Of a DNA stretch of 64,000 nt, positions 32,671-42,902 are shown piece by piece. Where the stretch lies: positions 1 through 64,000 of the forward strand of contig NZ_QVMJ01000007.1 of assembly GCF_010500955.1 (NCBI RefSeq), given 5' to 3'. Both the position numbers and the translations under genes were made by a program. The stretch is from Bacteroides sp. 519. Its GTDB lineage: Bacteria > Bacteroidota > Bacteroidia > Bacteroidales > Bacteroidaceae. The notes under the pieces are model-generated. The model did no database searches, had not been told where the DNA came from, and saw nothing but the letters and a program-made list of their open reading frames with translations. The number at the start of each line of letters is the position of its first letter. The stretch's first letter is position 1.

Positions 32671-35600
32671 ATGATTTTTTTCTTCAGAACTTCTCCCGGG
32701 AATGTAATTGCAGTTGAAAGCAATAACACACTAAATCAGGAAGATAACAAGAAACTTTGTTGGCTTTTCGGCAATGCCGAAACAGAAAAAGAAGACAACC
32801 TACATGGTTATTTCATTGGTCCCCGCAAGGAAATGATTACACCATGGAGCACAAATGCTGTGGAAATCACCCAAAACATGGGGCTCAATGATATTACACG
32901 CATAGAAGAATACTACCCTGTAAGGGATGAAAATGCAAGCTATGACCCAATGCTGCAACGTATGTATAAAGGATTGGATCAAAATATATTCACCACGAAC
33001 CGCCAGCCGGAACCTATTCTGTATATCGACGATCTTGAATCGTATAACGAGCAAGAAGGTTTAGCCTTGTCGCAAGAAGAAATTGACTACCTTAAAAAGG
33101 TATCAACTGATTTAGGACGGAAACTTACCGACTCTGAAGTTTTTGGATTTGCACAAATAAACTCGGAACACTGCCGCCACAAAATATTTGGAGGTACATT
33201 TATTATTGATGGACAAGAGATGGAATCTTCTCTTTTCCAAATGATAAAGAAAACAACACACGAAAATCCCAATAAAATAATCTCGGCATATAAAGATAAT
33301 GTAGCCTTTGCCGAAGGACCGGTTGTAGAACAGTTTGCCCCAGCCGATCATTCTACTTCGGATTATTTTATAATCAAAGATATCAAAACTGTAATCTCGC
33401 TTAAAGCAGAAACCCATAACTTCCCTACAACTGTTGAACCATTCAATGGAGCCTCTACCGGAACCGGTGGCGAGATACGCGACCGTATGGCAGGTGGAAA
33501 AGGATCGTGGCCTATCGCAGGTACTGCGGTATATATGACATCCTATCCACGCACCGAAGAAGGCCGCGAGTGGGAAGAGTTATTGCCTGTACGCAAATGG
33601 TTGTACCAAACACCCGAACAAATACTTATCAAAGCATCTAACGGAGCTTCCGATTTCGGAAACAAATTCGGTCAACCGCTCATCTGCGGATCGGTGCTTG
33701 CTTTTGAACATCAGGAAAACAATACTTTCTATGCATACGATAAAGTAATTATGCTGGCCGGAGGTGTTGGTTATGGTACACAACGCGATTCATTAAAAGG
33801 TAAACCCGAAGCCGGAAATAAAGTAGTTGTTATTGGTGGCGATAACTATCGTATTGGCTTGGGAGGTGGTTCGGTATCGTCGGTAGACACCGGCCGTTAT
33901 AGTAGCGGCATTGAATTGAATGCCGTACAGCGTGCCAATGCCGAGATGCAAAAACGTGCCAACAACGTTGTACGTGCACTGTGCGAAGAAGACGAAAACC
34001 CAATTGTATCTATCCACGACCACGGTTCGGCCGGACACGTAAACTGTTTGTCGGAATTGGTAGAAGAAAGCGGCGGTCTTATTGATATGAGCAAGCTCCC
34101 TATTGGAGATAAAACCCTATCGGCCAAAGAGATCATTGCCAATGAATCGCAGGAACGTATGGGATTACTCATTAAAGAAGATGCCATTGATTATGTACGC
34201 AAAATTGCCGAACGCGAACGTGCACCAATGTATGTAGTTGGCGAAACAACCGGCGATCATCGTTTTGCTTTTGAACAAGCTGATGGAGTTCGCCCATTCG
34301 ATCTGTCGGTAGACCAGATGTTTGGCTCTTCACCCAAAACATATATGAGAGACAATACTGTGGAACGTCATTACGACAACCCGGTATACGAAACCTCTAA
34401 ATTACATGAGTATCTTACCAATGTGCTTCAACTGGAAGCTGTTGCCTGTAAAGACTGGCTCACCAATAAGGTAGACCGCTCGGTGACCGGAAAAGTTGCC
34501 CGCCAGCAATGTCAAGGCGAACTTCAGTTACCATTGAGCGACTGTGGTGTAGTTGCCCTTGATTACCGTGGCGAGAAAGGTATTGCAACCTCCATCGGAC
34601 ATGCTCCGCAGGCTGCCCTTTCCGATCCGGCTGCCGGTTCTGTACTTTCCGTATCCGAAGCATTAACAAACCTTATCTGGGCACCGCTTGCCGAAGGTCT
34701 TGATAGCGTTTCGCTCTCGGCTAACTGGATGTGGCCCTGTCGCTCTCAGGAAGGAGAAGATGCCCGTTTGTACACTGCTGTTAAAGCACTGAGTGATTTC
34801 TGTTGCTCACTTCAAATCAATGTTCCCACAGGTAAAGACTCTTTGTCTATGACTCAGAAATACCCCGACGGTAGCAAAGTAATTTCTCCGGGAACTGTTA
34901 TTGTTTCGGCTGGTGCCGAAGTATCGGATATCAAGAAAGTTGTATCTCCGGTGCTGGTTAACGATAATAAAACTACACTTTATCACATTGATTTCAGTTT
35001 CGATACATTGAAGCTGGGTGGTTCGGCTTTTGCCCAATCACTGAATAAGATTGGTGATGAAGTTCCAACCGTTAAAGATGCAGAGTATTTCCGCGATGCA
35101 TTCCTTACCGTTCAGAAACTGATAGACATGGGGCTTATTCTTGCCGGTCATGATATCTCGGCTGGTGGTATCATTACTACCTTGCTCGAAATGTGTTTCG
35201 CTAATGTTGAAGGCGGATTGGAAATTAACTTCGATAAAATAAAAGAAGAAGATATTGTAAAAATCCTCTTTGCCGAAAATCCAGGAATTGTTATTCAGGT
35301 AAAAGACAAGAATAACGATGAGGTTAAGAAGATACTGGAAGATGCAGGCGTAGGTTTTATAAAAATAGGTAAACCAACAGACGAACGTCATATCCTTGTT
35401 TCAAAGGGCGATGCTACTTATCACTTTGGTATTGATTATATGCGCGATGTTTGGTATTCGTCCTCGTATCTGCTGGATCGTAAACAATCTATGAACGGTT
35501 GCGCTAAAAAGCGTTTCGAAAACTACAAGATGCAACCGGTAGAGTTTGCATTCCCTCCACAGTTTACCGGAAAGTTATTACAATATGGCATATCAGCCGA

Positions 35601-36378
35601 TCGTCGGACTGCCAGCGGTGTGCGTGCAGCCATCATCCGCGAAAAAGGAACCAATGGAGAGCGTGAAATGGCTTATGCACTTTATCTGGCCGGATTCGAT
35701 GTAAAAGATGTTACCATGACCGACCTTATTAACGGACGCGAAACATTGGAAGACATCAACATGGTAGTATATTGTGGTGGTTTCTCTAACTCGGACGTGC
35801 TTGGCAGCGCCAAAGGATGGGCAGGTGGATTCCTCTTCAATACAAAAGCCAAAGAAGCATTAGACAAATTCTATGCTCGCGAAGATACATTGTCATTGGG
35901 TATTTGTAATGGTTGCCAGTTGATGATGGAACTGAATCTTATTAATCCGGAACACGAGAAGAAAGGTGCCATGCTACATAACGATTCGCATAAATTCGAA
36001 TCATCGTTTATTAATGTGGTTATTCCTACCAACCGTAGTGTTATGTTTGGTTCGTTAAGTGGTAGCAAACTTGGTTTGTGGGTAGCACATGGCGAAGGCA
36101 AATTCTCATTGCCGTACGAAGAGGATAAATACAACGTAGTTGCCAAATACAATTACGATGAATATCCGGGTAATCCCAACGGCTCCGACTATACTATTGC
36201 TGCACTGGCAAGCGCCAACGGCAGACATCTTGCAATGATGCCTCACCTTGAGCGTGCCATCTTCCCCTGGCAAGCTGGTTGTTACCCTGCCAACAGAAAA
36301 GATAGCGACCAAATTACTCCATGGATAGAAGCATTTGTAAATGCAAGGAAATGGGTTGAGGAAAAAGCTGGCAAGTAA
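32671..36378 (+). CDS. purL: PurL, phosphoribosylformylglycinamidine synthase
   Basis: Large single-chain FGAM synthase of purine synthesis: converts FGAR, glutamine and ATP to FGAM. At 1235 residues it is the fused form (PurL plus PurQ). The N-terminal part holds the FGAR-binding and ATP-grasp-like AIRS domains with [30 protein letters not shown] and HDHGSAGH. The C-terminal class I glutaminase domain has the nucleophile Cys1079 in [10 protein letters not shown] and [10 protein letters not shown] (His and Glu). Cytosolic. The start is taken from the short ATG at 32671. A strong intrinsic terminator follows at 36412-36455. Confidence 0.98.
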   Translation: MIFFFRTSPGNVIAVESNNTLNQEDNKKLCWLFGNAETEKEDNLHGYFIGPRKEMITPWSTNAVEITQNMGLNDITRIEEYYPVRDENASYDPMLQRMYKGLDQNIFTTNRQPEPILYIDDLESYNEQEGLALSQEEIDYLKKVSTDLGRKLTDSEVFGFAQINSEHCRHKIFGGTFIIDGQEMESSLFQMIKKTTHENPNKIISAYKDNVAFAEGPVVEQFAPADHSTSDYFIIKDIKTVISLKAETHNFPTTVEPFNGASTGTGGEIRDRMAGGKGSWPIAGTAVYMTSYPRTEEGREWEELLPVRKWLYQTPEQILIKASNGASDFGNKFGQPLICGSVLAFEHQENNTFYAYDKVIMLAGGVGYGTQRDSLKGKPEAGNKVVVIGGDNYRIGLGGGSVSSVDTGRYSSGIELNAVQRANAEMQKRANNVVRALCEEDENPIVSIHDHGSAGHVNCLSELVEESGGLIDMSKLPIGDKTLSAKEIIANESQERMGLLIKEDAIDYVRKIAERERAPMYVVGETTGDHRFAFEQADGVRPFDLSVDQMFGSSPKTYMRDNTVERHYDNPVYETSKLHEYLTNVLQLEAVACKDWLTNKVDRSVTGKVARQQCQGELQLPLSDCGVVALDYRGEKGIATSIGHAPQAALSDPAAGSVLSVSEALTNLIWAPLAEGLDSVSLSANWMWPCRSQEGEDARLYTAVKALSDFCCSLQINVPTGKDSLSMTQKYPDGSKVISPGTVIVSAGAEVSDIKKVVSPVLVNDNKTTLYHIDFSFDTLKLGGSAFAQSLNKIGDEVPTVKDAEYFRDAFLTVQKLIDMGLILAGHDISAGGIITTLLEMCFANVEGGLEINFDKIKEEDIVKILFAENPGIVIQVKDKNNDEVKKILEDAGVGFIKIGKPTDERHILVSKGDATYHFGIDYMRDVWYSSSYLLDRKQSMNGCAKKRFENYKMQPVEFAFPPQFTGKLLQYGISADRRTASGVRAAIIREKGTNGEREMAYALYLAGFDVKDVTMTDLINGRETLEDINMVVYCGGFSNSDVLGSAKGWAGGFLFNTKAKEALDKFYAREDTLSLGICNGCQLMMELNLINPEHEKKGAMLHNDSHKFESSFINVVIPTNRSVMFGSLSGSKLGLWVAHGEGKFSLPYEEDKYNVVAKYNYDEYPGNPNGSDYTIAALASANGRHLAMMPHLERAIFPWQAGCYPANRKDSDQITPWIEAFVNARKWVEEKAGK

Positions 36379-36411
36379 CTAACTGTCAATTCGTATAAAA
36401 CCTCTTATAAA

Positions 36412-36455
36412 GGGGTGTGTTAAAAGAACTTCACTTTTAACGCACCCTTTTTTGC
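36412..36455 (+). terminator. Intrinsic terminator after purL
   Basis: GGGTGTGTTAAAAG pairs with CTTTTAACGCACCC around a short loop and is followed directly by a T-run (TTTTTTG). It lies 33 bases after the purL stop. Confidence 0.85.
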
Positions 36456-36482
36456 TTTTAAAAAAAATTGTTACTAGCTTTG
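36451..36482 (+). promoter_or_regulatory. Bacteroidota-type promoter TTTG-N20-TAGCTTTG
   Basis: -33 TTTG at 36451-36454 and -7 TAGCTTTG at 36475-36482, spacer 20, 30 bases before the regulator ATG at 36513. The best-formed promoter in the window. Confidence 0.65.
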
Positions 36483-36512
36483 TTCCTTCCGACAGTAAAA
36501 TACTTAGACCAA

Positions 36513-39500
36513 ATGATAAAAAGACTCTATAGCTATATTTTATTCTTATATTTGTTTCCTCTTCTCTGCGTTGGACAAGTATATAAGAATATAGGAATAG
36601 AAGATGGATTGAGCAGTAGAAGAGTATATGCCATTCAAAAAGATAAAACAGGATTCATGTGGTTTCTCACACACAGAGGAATTGACAGGTACGACGGCAA
36701 AATATTTAAGCAATATACACTTACTGTTGATGGCAATGAAGTAAGTTCGCTTCAATACCTTAACTGGCTTTACACCGATAGCGACGGGGTGCTTTGGGAA
36801 ATAAGTAAACGTGGTATTATATTCAAGTATAATGAAATAACCGACAGTTTTGAGGTAGCCTATCAATTACCCAAAGATGCCGGAACTCAAGCTTCCTTAC
36901 CCATAAGTTACAGTTTTATCGACAACAACAAAAATATATGGCTGTGTAGCGAAGAAACCGTATATTTATATAACACTGTTAGCCAGGAAGTACAAAGCTA
37001 TGAAACAAATATTCTAGGAAACATCACCTTTATTTGTCAGTGCAAGGATAATTACTATTATATTGGTACCGATAATGGCATTCATAAAGCGGAATTACAA
37101 TCGGGTTCCCTTCAATTTATTCCTCAGCCACCGCTCGACGACAAGCAACTGATGGTTAACTATTTACATTACGACCAACCATCCAGCCAATTGTTCATCG
37201 GCACCTTTCAAAAAGGGCTTTACATCTTTAATCTTGCCACAAAAGAATTTATTGAAAAGCCCCAAAACATATTTACCGACATTACAATTACCCGGATAGC
37301 CTCGCTCAACAACAATGAAGTACTGCTGGCTACTGATGGTGCAGGTATATACAAACTAAATACAACAACCTACGAAACCATTCCCTACATAGTCGACGAT
37401 TATCACAAAAACAATTCTATCATCGGTAACACCATTGCCGATATGTATATTGATGATATGAGTAGAATATGGATAGCTAACTTCCCGATGGGCATTACTG
37501 TTAGAGACGATCGATATTCTTTTCATAAAACATATACCCACTCGGGAAACAAACAATCATTAATTAATAACACAGTAAACCAAATTTTTGAAGACAGTGA
37601 AGGCGATCTTTGGTTTGCAACAAATAATGGTGTATCCTTTTATAATGAAAAGACCCAAAAATGGCATTCTTTTTTGAGTACTTTTAATACGGAATTTAAA
37701 GGCAAAAACAATGTATTTTTATCTATCTGCGAAGATAAACCGGGAATAATGTATGTTGGCGGACATAGTTCGCACATATACAAAATAGACAAACACAAAT
37801 TAACAGCCGAAATAGCCTCGCACGAGATATTTCCACAAGACCTGATTAAATCAGACAAATACATACGTTCTATCATCAAAGGACATTTGGGCTCTCTCTG
37901 GATTGGCGGTCACAGCAATTTGAAAAGAATAAGGATCTCACAATCGGCTACACTGTATCCCGATCTTAAAAACATAAATGTTTTATTAGAGAAAGATAAA
38001 AATTCAATTTGGGTAGGAACCGCTACCGGATTATATTTACTGGATAAGCACAGTGGTAAATCCATAAACATTGAGTTGCCGGTGTTGTCGAGCTATATCT
38101 ATTCCTTATATCAATCGGATAATGGGAAATTGTACATCGGTACTAACGGATCGGGTTTTTTGATATACGACATCAACCAAAAAGAATTTGAACACTTCCA
38201 CAGAGATAACAGTCCGCTGATATCTAATAACATATACACCATATTGGCGCATAACGAAACCATTATTCTGAGTTCCGAAAGCGGATTAACCAGGTTGTAC
38301 TATCCTTCGAAAGAAGATTTTCATAACTGGACCCGCGAACAAGGACTGGCCACCAATCAGTTTTATCCCAGCTCGGGTGTGGTAAGAAAAAATGGGAACT
38401 TTATATTTGGTACAGCCGATGGAGCTATTGAGCTAGACAGGTTTATTCAAATACCTACCGAATATCCTTTAAAAACGATAATAAGTGAATTGCAGATATT
38501 AGACAAATCGGGGAATACTATATCACTTGACCAGAACATCAATGAAATAACAACATTAAACCTGAAACACGATCAGAATATCTTTTCAATAAGATTGTCA
38601 GCCATTAATTACGACTATCCATCGGATATTCTTTTCTCATGGAAGTTGGAGGGTTTTTACGATGAATGGACCACCCCTTCGCCAAACAGGTTAATTAGTT
38701 ATGCCAACCTTAATCCGGGCAAATACAACTTGCAAATACGCACCCGGTCAAAAGAAAATAACAAAGTAATAAAAGAAGAACGGAGCATTAAAATAACTGT
38801 TGAACCACCTTTCTGGAAAAGTTCCTGGTTCATTATTATTTATGTTTTAGCAGCTATAGGCATAATCTATTTTGTGTCGCGTTTGCTATTCCTGAAGAAA
38901 CAGAAGAAAATATCCGAAGAAAAATTTGAATTCTTTGTTAACACTGCCCATGACATCAGAACACCACTTACACTGGTTAAAGCCCCACTGGATGAGATAG
39001 TAAGCAGCGAGCAACTGACTCCCGAAGGAACCAGAAACATCAATACTGCCCTTCGCAATGTTAATGTATTGTTAAGGCTAACTAACAACCTGATTAACTT
39101 TGAGCACATAGATATATATTCGTCGGAAGTATTTATAGCCGAACACGAACTCAATACATTAATGAAGGATATAGTAAACTCCTTCCAGGCATTTGCTGCG
39201 GTTAAACAAATAACGCTTGATTACAAAAGCAATTTTACATTCCTGAATGTATGGTTCGATAAAGAAAAAATGGATTCTATTATCCGCAATATTATATCGA
39301 ATGCTGTAAAATATACACCTTCGGGTGGAACGGTTAAAGTACGTGCATACGATTCTGCCGGCCATTGGGGCATAAAAATAGAAGATACAGGAATTGGTAT
39401 CCCTGCTAGCGAACAGAAAAAGATTTTCAAAGATCATTTCCGTGCTTCGAATGCAATAAACTCTAAAATAACCGGATCGGGTATGGGAATGGTACTTGTT

Positions 39501-40490
39501 GGACGCCTGGTTAAATTACACAAAGGAAAAATTGCGCTTCGAAGTGTTGAAAAGGAAGGAACTACCATTCAGATTTCGTTTCCTAAAGGTTACGACCACT
39601 TCAAGAAAGCACATCTGGCAATGCCTTACAAAAAAGACATTCAAGCCCCGGAAGAGTATATTCCTATACAGAATTCGGCGCCAATAAAAATAAATACAAG
39701 CGGAAAAAAGATTCTGATTGTTGAAGATAACGATGAATTACGCGCTTATTTACAGCAAACACTGGGCGATGAATATCATGTTCAAACTTGCGAGAATGGT
39801 AAGGATGCTTTGTTTATTGTAAAAGACTATATGCCCGAACTTATTATTTCGGATATAATGATGCCCGAAATGCAAGGAGATGAAATGTGTGCAATACTTA
39901 AAAAAGACATTGACACATCGCACATTCCAATTATTTTGCTAACGGCGCTCAACGATGAAAGAAATATTATTAAAGGTATTCAAACAGGAGCCGACGAATA
40001 TATTGTAAAACCCTTCAATATAGGGATTCTTAAAGCAACAATTGCCAACCTGTTAGCAAACCGCGCTCGTCTTAAAAGTAAATTTGCCAATCTGGACATG
40101 TCCGAAGAGGAAGATGACAACGGAAGCTGCACAAAATGTCAATCGGATCTTGACTGGAAGTTTATCTCTTCAATCAGAAAAATAGTTGAAGACAACCTCA
40201 GTGATACTGAATTCAATGTAGAAACATTGTGTTATCATATGAATATGAGCCGCACCAGCTTGTACAATAAAATAAGAGTTCTTACAGATAGTGCGCCAAG
40301 CGATTATATACGTATTATTAAATTAAATAAAGCTGCCGAATTCCTGAAAGAAGGAACATATTCTATCACCGAAGTATCAGATATGACTGGTTTTAGTGAT
40401 GCTAAATATTTCCGCGAAGTATTTAAAAAATATTTTGGTGTAAGTCCTAGTAAATACAAAGACAGCAAAGAAGAAAATAAAGAGAAATAG
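36513..40490 (+). CDS. Hybrid two-component system regulator (HTCS)
   Basis: One protein combining sensor and DNA-binding regulator, of the type that controls polysaccharide-use loci in Bacteroidales. 1325 residues from the ATG at 36513 (MIKRLYSYIL), preferred because a promoter lies just ahead. Domains: signal peptide, two-bladed Reg_prop propeller (~20-670), Y_Y_Y domain (~673-765), one membrane helix (~770-790), histidine kinase with His813 (AHDIRTPL), HATPase (~909-1026), receiver with Asp1114 (LIISDIMMPEM), and an AraC-type HTH at the C-terminus (~1217-1321). The periplasmic sensor binds a glycan fragment in known cases. No susC/susD genes adjoin it, so its target locus is unknown. A chromate transporter gene starts 3 bases after its stop. 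Confidence 0.95.
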   Translation: MIKRLYSYILFLYLFPLLCVGQVYKNIGIEDGLSSRRVYAIQKDKTGFMWFLTHRGIDRYDGKIFKQYTLTVDGNEVSSLQYLNWLYTDSDGVLWEISKRGIIFKYNEITDSFEVAYQLPKDAGTQASLPISYSFIDNNKNIWLCSEETVYLYNTVSQEVQSYETNILGNITFICQCKDNYYYIGTDNGIHKAELQSGSLQFIPQPPLDDKQLMVNYLHYDQPSSQLFIGTFQKGLYIFNLATKEFIEKPQNIFTDITITRIASLNNNEVLLATDGAGIYKLNTTTYETIPYIVDDYHKNNSIIGNTIADMYIDDMSRIWIANFPMGITVRDDRYSFHKTYTHSGNKQSLINNTVNQIFEDSEGDLWFATNNGVSFYNEKTQKWHSFLSTFNTEFKGKNNVFLSICEDKPGIMYVGGHSSHIYKIDKHKLTAEIASHEIFPQDLIKSDKYIRSIIKGHLGSLWIGGHSNLKRIRISQSATLYPDLKNINVLLEKDKNSIWVGTATGLYLLDKHSGKSINIELPVLSSYIYSLYQSDNGKLYIGTNGSGFLIYDINQKEFEHFHRDNSPLISNNIYTILAHNETIILSSESGLTRLYYPSKEDFHNWTREQGLATNQFYPSSGVVRKNGNFIFGTADGAIELDRFIQIPTEYPLKTIISELQILDKSGNTISLDQNINEITTLNLKHDQNIFSIRLSAINYDYPSDILFSWKLEGFYDEWTTPSPNRLISYANLNPGKYNLQIRTRSKENNKVIKEERSIKITVEPPFWKSSWFIIIYVLAAIGIIYFVSRLLFLKKQKKISEEKFEFFVNTAHDIRTPLTLVKAPLDEIVSSEQLTPEGTRNINTALRNVNVLLRLTNNLINFEHIDIYSSEVFIAEHELNTLMKDIVNSFQAFAAVKQITLDYKSNFTFLNVWFDKEKMDSIIRNIISNAVKYTPSGGTVKVRAYDSAGHWGIKIEDTGIGIPASEQKKIFKDHFRASNAINSKITGSGMGMVLVGRLVKLHKGKIALRSVEKEGTTIQISFPKGYDHFKKAHLAMPYKKDIQAPEEYIPIQNSAPIKINTSGKKILIVEDNDELRAYLQQTLGDEYHVQTCENGKDALFIVKDYMPELIISDIMMPEMQGDEMCAILKKDIDTSHIPIILLTALNDERNIIKGIQTGADEYIVKPFNIGILKATIANLLANRARLKSKFANLDMSEEEDDNGSCTKCQSDLDWKFISSIRKIVEDNLSDTEFNVETLCYHMNMSRTSLYNKIRVLTDSAPSDYIRIIKLNKAAEFLKEGTYSITEVSDMTGFSDAKYFREVFKKYFGVSPSKYKDSKEENKEK

Positions 40491-40493
40491 GGA

Positions 40494-41030
40494 ATGAATA
40501 TATATTTGCAACTATTTGGCATATTCTGCAAAATAGGGTTATTCACTATTGGCGGAGGTTATGCCATGGTACCGCTTATTGAAGATGAGATAGTAAGGAA
40601 AAGAAAATGGATTGCTCAGGACGACTTCCTCGATCTGTTAGCCATTTCGCAATCGGCTCCGGGGGTATTTGCTGTAAATATATCCATCTTTATCGGTTAC
40701 AAATTACGCAAGATAAAGGGCAGTTTGGTTACTACCTTGGGTGCTGTTCTTCCTTCTTTCATTATAATACTTACCATTGCTATATTCTTTAATAACTTTA
40801 AAGATAATGCAATAGTAGAACGTATATTTAAAGGAATACGTCCTGCAGTTGTTGCATTAATAGCCGCCCCTACTTTCAATATGGCAAAGTCTGCCCGTAT
40901 TAATCGGTACACTATTTGGATTCCGGTAGTATCTGCTATCCTTATCTGGCTATTCGGTTTTTCGCCTATCTGGATTATTGTAGGAGCAGGAGTTGGAGGC
41001 TACCTCTGGGGAAGAGTGGTTAGTAAATAG
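40494..41030 (+). CDS. Half-size chromate transporter (ChrA-like), first
   Basis: A 178-residue membrane protein of the CHR family, one of the two halves of a two-gene transporter. The FTIGGGYAMVPLIEDE motif near the N-terminus and AISQSAPGVFAVN match ChrA signatures; four to five membrane helices follow. It begins 3 bases after the HTCS stop codon, so it is probably co-transcribed with the regulator. The pair with the next gene suggests a heterodimer. Chromate efflux is the known role of some members; many CHR proteins have unproven substrates. Confidence 0.85.
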   Translation: MNIYLQLFGIFCKIGLFTIGGGYAMVPLIEDEIVRKRKWIAQDDFLDLLAISQSAPGVFAVNISIFIGYKLRKIKGSLVTTLGAVLPSFIIILTIAIFFNNFKDNAIVERIFKGIRPAVVALIAAPTFNMAKSARINRYTIWIPVVSAILIWLFGFSPIWIIVGAGVGGYLWGRVVSK

Positions 41031-41055
41031 TAGTTAGTAGATAGTAGTTAGTTAG
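41028..41055. repeat. Half copy of the TAGTTAG heptad repeat
   Basis: About four TAGTAGT/TAGTTAG heptads start at the stop codon of the first chromate transporter half and run through the 44-base gap to the second. Another half copy is at 47368-47398, ahead of rfbD; the complete palindrome is at 2184-2289. Confidence 0.8.
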
Positions 41056-41074
41056 CCAATAATTTTCAATTTAA

Positions 41075-41623
41075 ATGATTTATTTAGAACTCTTCTATAC
41101 CTTCTTTAAAATAGGTCTCTTCGGATTCGGCGGTGGATATGCAATGTTATCCCTTATTCAGGGCGAGGTAGTTACCCGGCACAATTGGCTCACAGCCCAA
41201 GAGTTTACAGATATCATAGCAATCAGTCAAATGACACCTGGTCCTATAGGAATTAACTCTGCTACCTATGTGGGATACTCATCTACAGGTAGTGTTTGGG
41301 GATCCATTGTTGCAACGTTTGCGGTAGTACTTCCATCGTTCATTATAATGTTGCTAATTAGCCGTTTCTTTCTTAAGTATCAAAAACATCCTGTTGTTGA
41401 ATCTGTTTTTCAGGGATTAAGACCTGCAATTGTGGGACTTTTGGCTGCTGCCGCCCTAGTATTAATGAATGAAGACAATTTTGGTTCACCAACGAAAGAC
41501 TTGTACACATTTATCATCAGCATTATACTCTTTATTACCGCTTTTATCGGCACCCGCAAATTTAAAATAAACCCTATTTTAATGATTGTAGCATGTGGTT
41601 TAGCTGGCCTTTTGCTTTATTAG
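41075..41623 (+). CDS. Half-size chromate transporter (ChrA-like), second
   Basis: 182 residues, paralogous to the preceding gene: FGFGGGYAMLSLIQGE and AISQMTPGPIGINSATY occupy the same places, and the helix pattern matches. As a pair, the two halves are the usual form of short-chain CHR transporters (Chr5/Chr6-like). Its gene starts 44 bases after the first, across a stretch of TAGTTAG heptads. It is followed by a 1.28-kb gene-free repeat block. Confidence 0.85.
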   Translation: MIYLELFYTFFKIGLFGFGGGYAMLSLIQGEVVTRHNWLTAQEFTDIIAISQMTPGPIGINSATYVGYSSTGSVWGSIVATFAVVLPSFIIMLLISRFFLKYQKHPVVESVFQGLRPAIVGLLAAAALVLMNEDNFGSPTKDLYTFIISIILFITAFIGTRKFKINPILMIVACGLAGLLLY

Positions 41624-41652
41624 TACATACTCGTCTGGTTCAGTTAGGAGCT

Positions 41653-41924
41653 GAATTGAAACGCTGAGTTACGCTAAGTTACGCGGAGTTTTAGTTTGAT
41701 ATTATGATGAATACTTTAAAATTATGCCGCATGGGTTCCCCCTCCTTGGCTAAGGGGTGCCCAACGGGGTGGTTGGTGTACATACAACACAATGTTTTAT
41801 ACACTATGTTTGGTAGTCCAACCACCCCGCCCTAAAGGCCACCCTCCTTATCCAAGGAGGGGAATTCCATGCGGCATCGAAATAAAAACTCCGCGTAACT
41901 TAGCGTAACTTAGCGTTTCAATTC
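41653..41924. repeat. Nested palindrome with GCGTAACTTA arms and ATGCCGCATGG inner ends
   Basis: The outer arms (41653-41691 and 41886-41924) are near-exact reverse complements made of 10-bp GCGTAACTTA-type words. Inside, ATGCCGCATGG (41724) and its complement (41868) begin a second pair of arms containing CCTCCTTGG/CCAAGGAGG, then CAACGGGGTGG/CCACCCCG. The element could form a cruciform of about 270 bases. Confidence 0.9.
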
Positions 41925-42187
41925 CCAAACCCTTCCCAGAAGTTTAAAATACAAATTTTGTCGTCATTCAACACGCGGAGGATTTATTCTACTGATTAAC
42001 AATGCGTTAAATGCGTGTTGAATGCCGTGTTGAGAAACATTATTACAACTATTTCGTCACGCTTTCAACACGCTTTATTTTGAGCTTTGACCTCTAACAA
42101 TAGTAGGGACTTTCCGATAGAAAACCCTGTACTCTTCCGCATAATAATCCACTATTTTCCATAAAATAGTCCATATTTCTAAGCAAG

Positions 42188-42287
42188 CTATATAGCATTG
42201 GGGTTCCGGTCTATATAGATGAGTGCCTTCGATCTATATAGCACCGACCTCTCGATCTATATAGCATCGACCCCTCGATCTATATAG
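42188..42287. repeat. Five-unit CTATATAG array, exact 23-bp period
   Basis: CTATATAG, itself a palindrome, starts at 42188, 42211, 42234, 42257 and 42280, exactly 23 bases apart. The linkers vary (for example CATTGGGGTTCCGGT, CACCGACCTCTCGAT), so only the octamer and the spacing are conserved. Confidence 0.93.
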
Positions 42288-42304
42288 AAAGATATTTGAA
42301 CTGT

Positions 42305-42412
42305 ACTTTTCTCCCGGTAGGATAAAGCTTTTCTCCTACCGGGATGAAGCGTTCATCCTACCGGGAGAAACCGTTTATCCTACCGGGAGAAAGGCTTCAT
42401 GCTACCGGGATA
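42305..42412. repeat. Five-unit CTACCGGG array, 22-23-bp period
   Basis: CCCGGTAG at 42313, then its complement CTACCGGG at 42336, 42358, 42380 and 42402; spacings 23, 22, 22, 22. The first two units recur at 31486-31527. Confidence 0.93.
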
Positions 42413-42498
42413 ATACAGGTTAAACAGAGTACGAACTAATTGTTATCATGTTGCATTTTTATAACTCCCTGATTTTTAGCAACCAACAAAAACAGCCT

Positions 42499-42599
42499 AG
42501 TGATAGCAGTGGTAGATATTTTTTACTATCACTGCATCTATCACTAAATTAATTAACTGTTTATCAGAATGTTATCACTGCTAGTGATAGCAGTGATAG
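42499..42599. repeat. Cluster of TATCACTG / AGTGATAG words
   Basis: Six copies in both orientations, at 42499, 42527, 42538, 42573, 42583 and 42592. Neighbouring copies are about 10-11 bases apart in places. No exact 22-bp period here. The words could be protein-binding sites or a hairpin set. Confidence 0.75.
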
Positions 42600-42654
42600 C
42601 AAAATGGCGAAAAAACATTTTCTGAGGGATTTGCAATTTGGGCAATTTGGGTGT

Positions 42655-42725
42655 ACGACAAAAGCGAAGCCTCCGTGTTCAGCACAAGGAAAAGCTCAGT
42701 GTTTCTGTGCCTCTGTGTTTTATTT
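42655..42725. repeat. Half copy of the CTCCGTG / CTCTGTG repeat
   Basis: One arm only: GACAAAAGCGAAGCCTCCG, TTCAGCACAAGGAAAAGC and CTCTGTGTTTT in the same order as in the right arm of the complete elements at 52037-52170 and 60640-61018. Confidence 0.85.
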
Positions 42726-42833
42726 CAATTCCAATCTGATTTGAACCAAATTGATGAAGCATGAATAATACAGGTTAGATACTTTGCCAATCTACTGCTA
42801 ACAATAGTTAAACTACTGCATTAATTAGTTAAT

Positions 42834-42893
42834 CAACTATCAACAATAGTTGTTTGTTTAAAACCAATCACTACATTTGCAGTATAACTATAC
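42834..42893 (+). promoter_or_regulatory. Promoter and probable BlaI-type operators
   Basis: -7 box TACATTTG at 42872-42879, with TTG at 42850-42852 and spacer 19. Two perfect dyads flank it: CAACTAT-n5-ATAGTTG (42834-42852), covering the -33 region, and GTATA-AC-TATAC (42882-42893), just downstream of -7. A dimeric repressor bound at either would block transcription, fitting autoregulation by the BlaI-like protein encoded next. Which dyad is the operator is inference. Confidence 0.6.
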
Positions 42894-42902
42894 AATATTA
42901 GT

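Larger units (their letters stand above)
41624..42902. other. 1.28-kb gene-free block packed with different repeat families
   Basis: No coding region is supported. In order it holds a nested palindrome (41653-41924), CAACACGC words in both orientations (41969-42074), a 23-bp-period CTATATAG array (42188-42287), a 22/23-bp-period CTACCGGG array (42305-42412), clustered TATCACTG/AGTGATAG words (42499-42599), a half copy of the CTCCGTG-type repeat (42655-42725), and the promoter and likely operators of the BlaI-like gene (42834-42893). About 120 bases between these elements (for example 42413-42490) show nothing recognisable. Confidence 0.88.

Noticed and set aside
42188..42412. Possible CRISPR array
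   Set aside because: The conserved words are only 8 bp with 14-15-base linkers and no cas genes are near; this does not fit repeat and spacer sizes of CRISPR.
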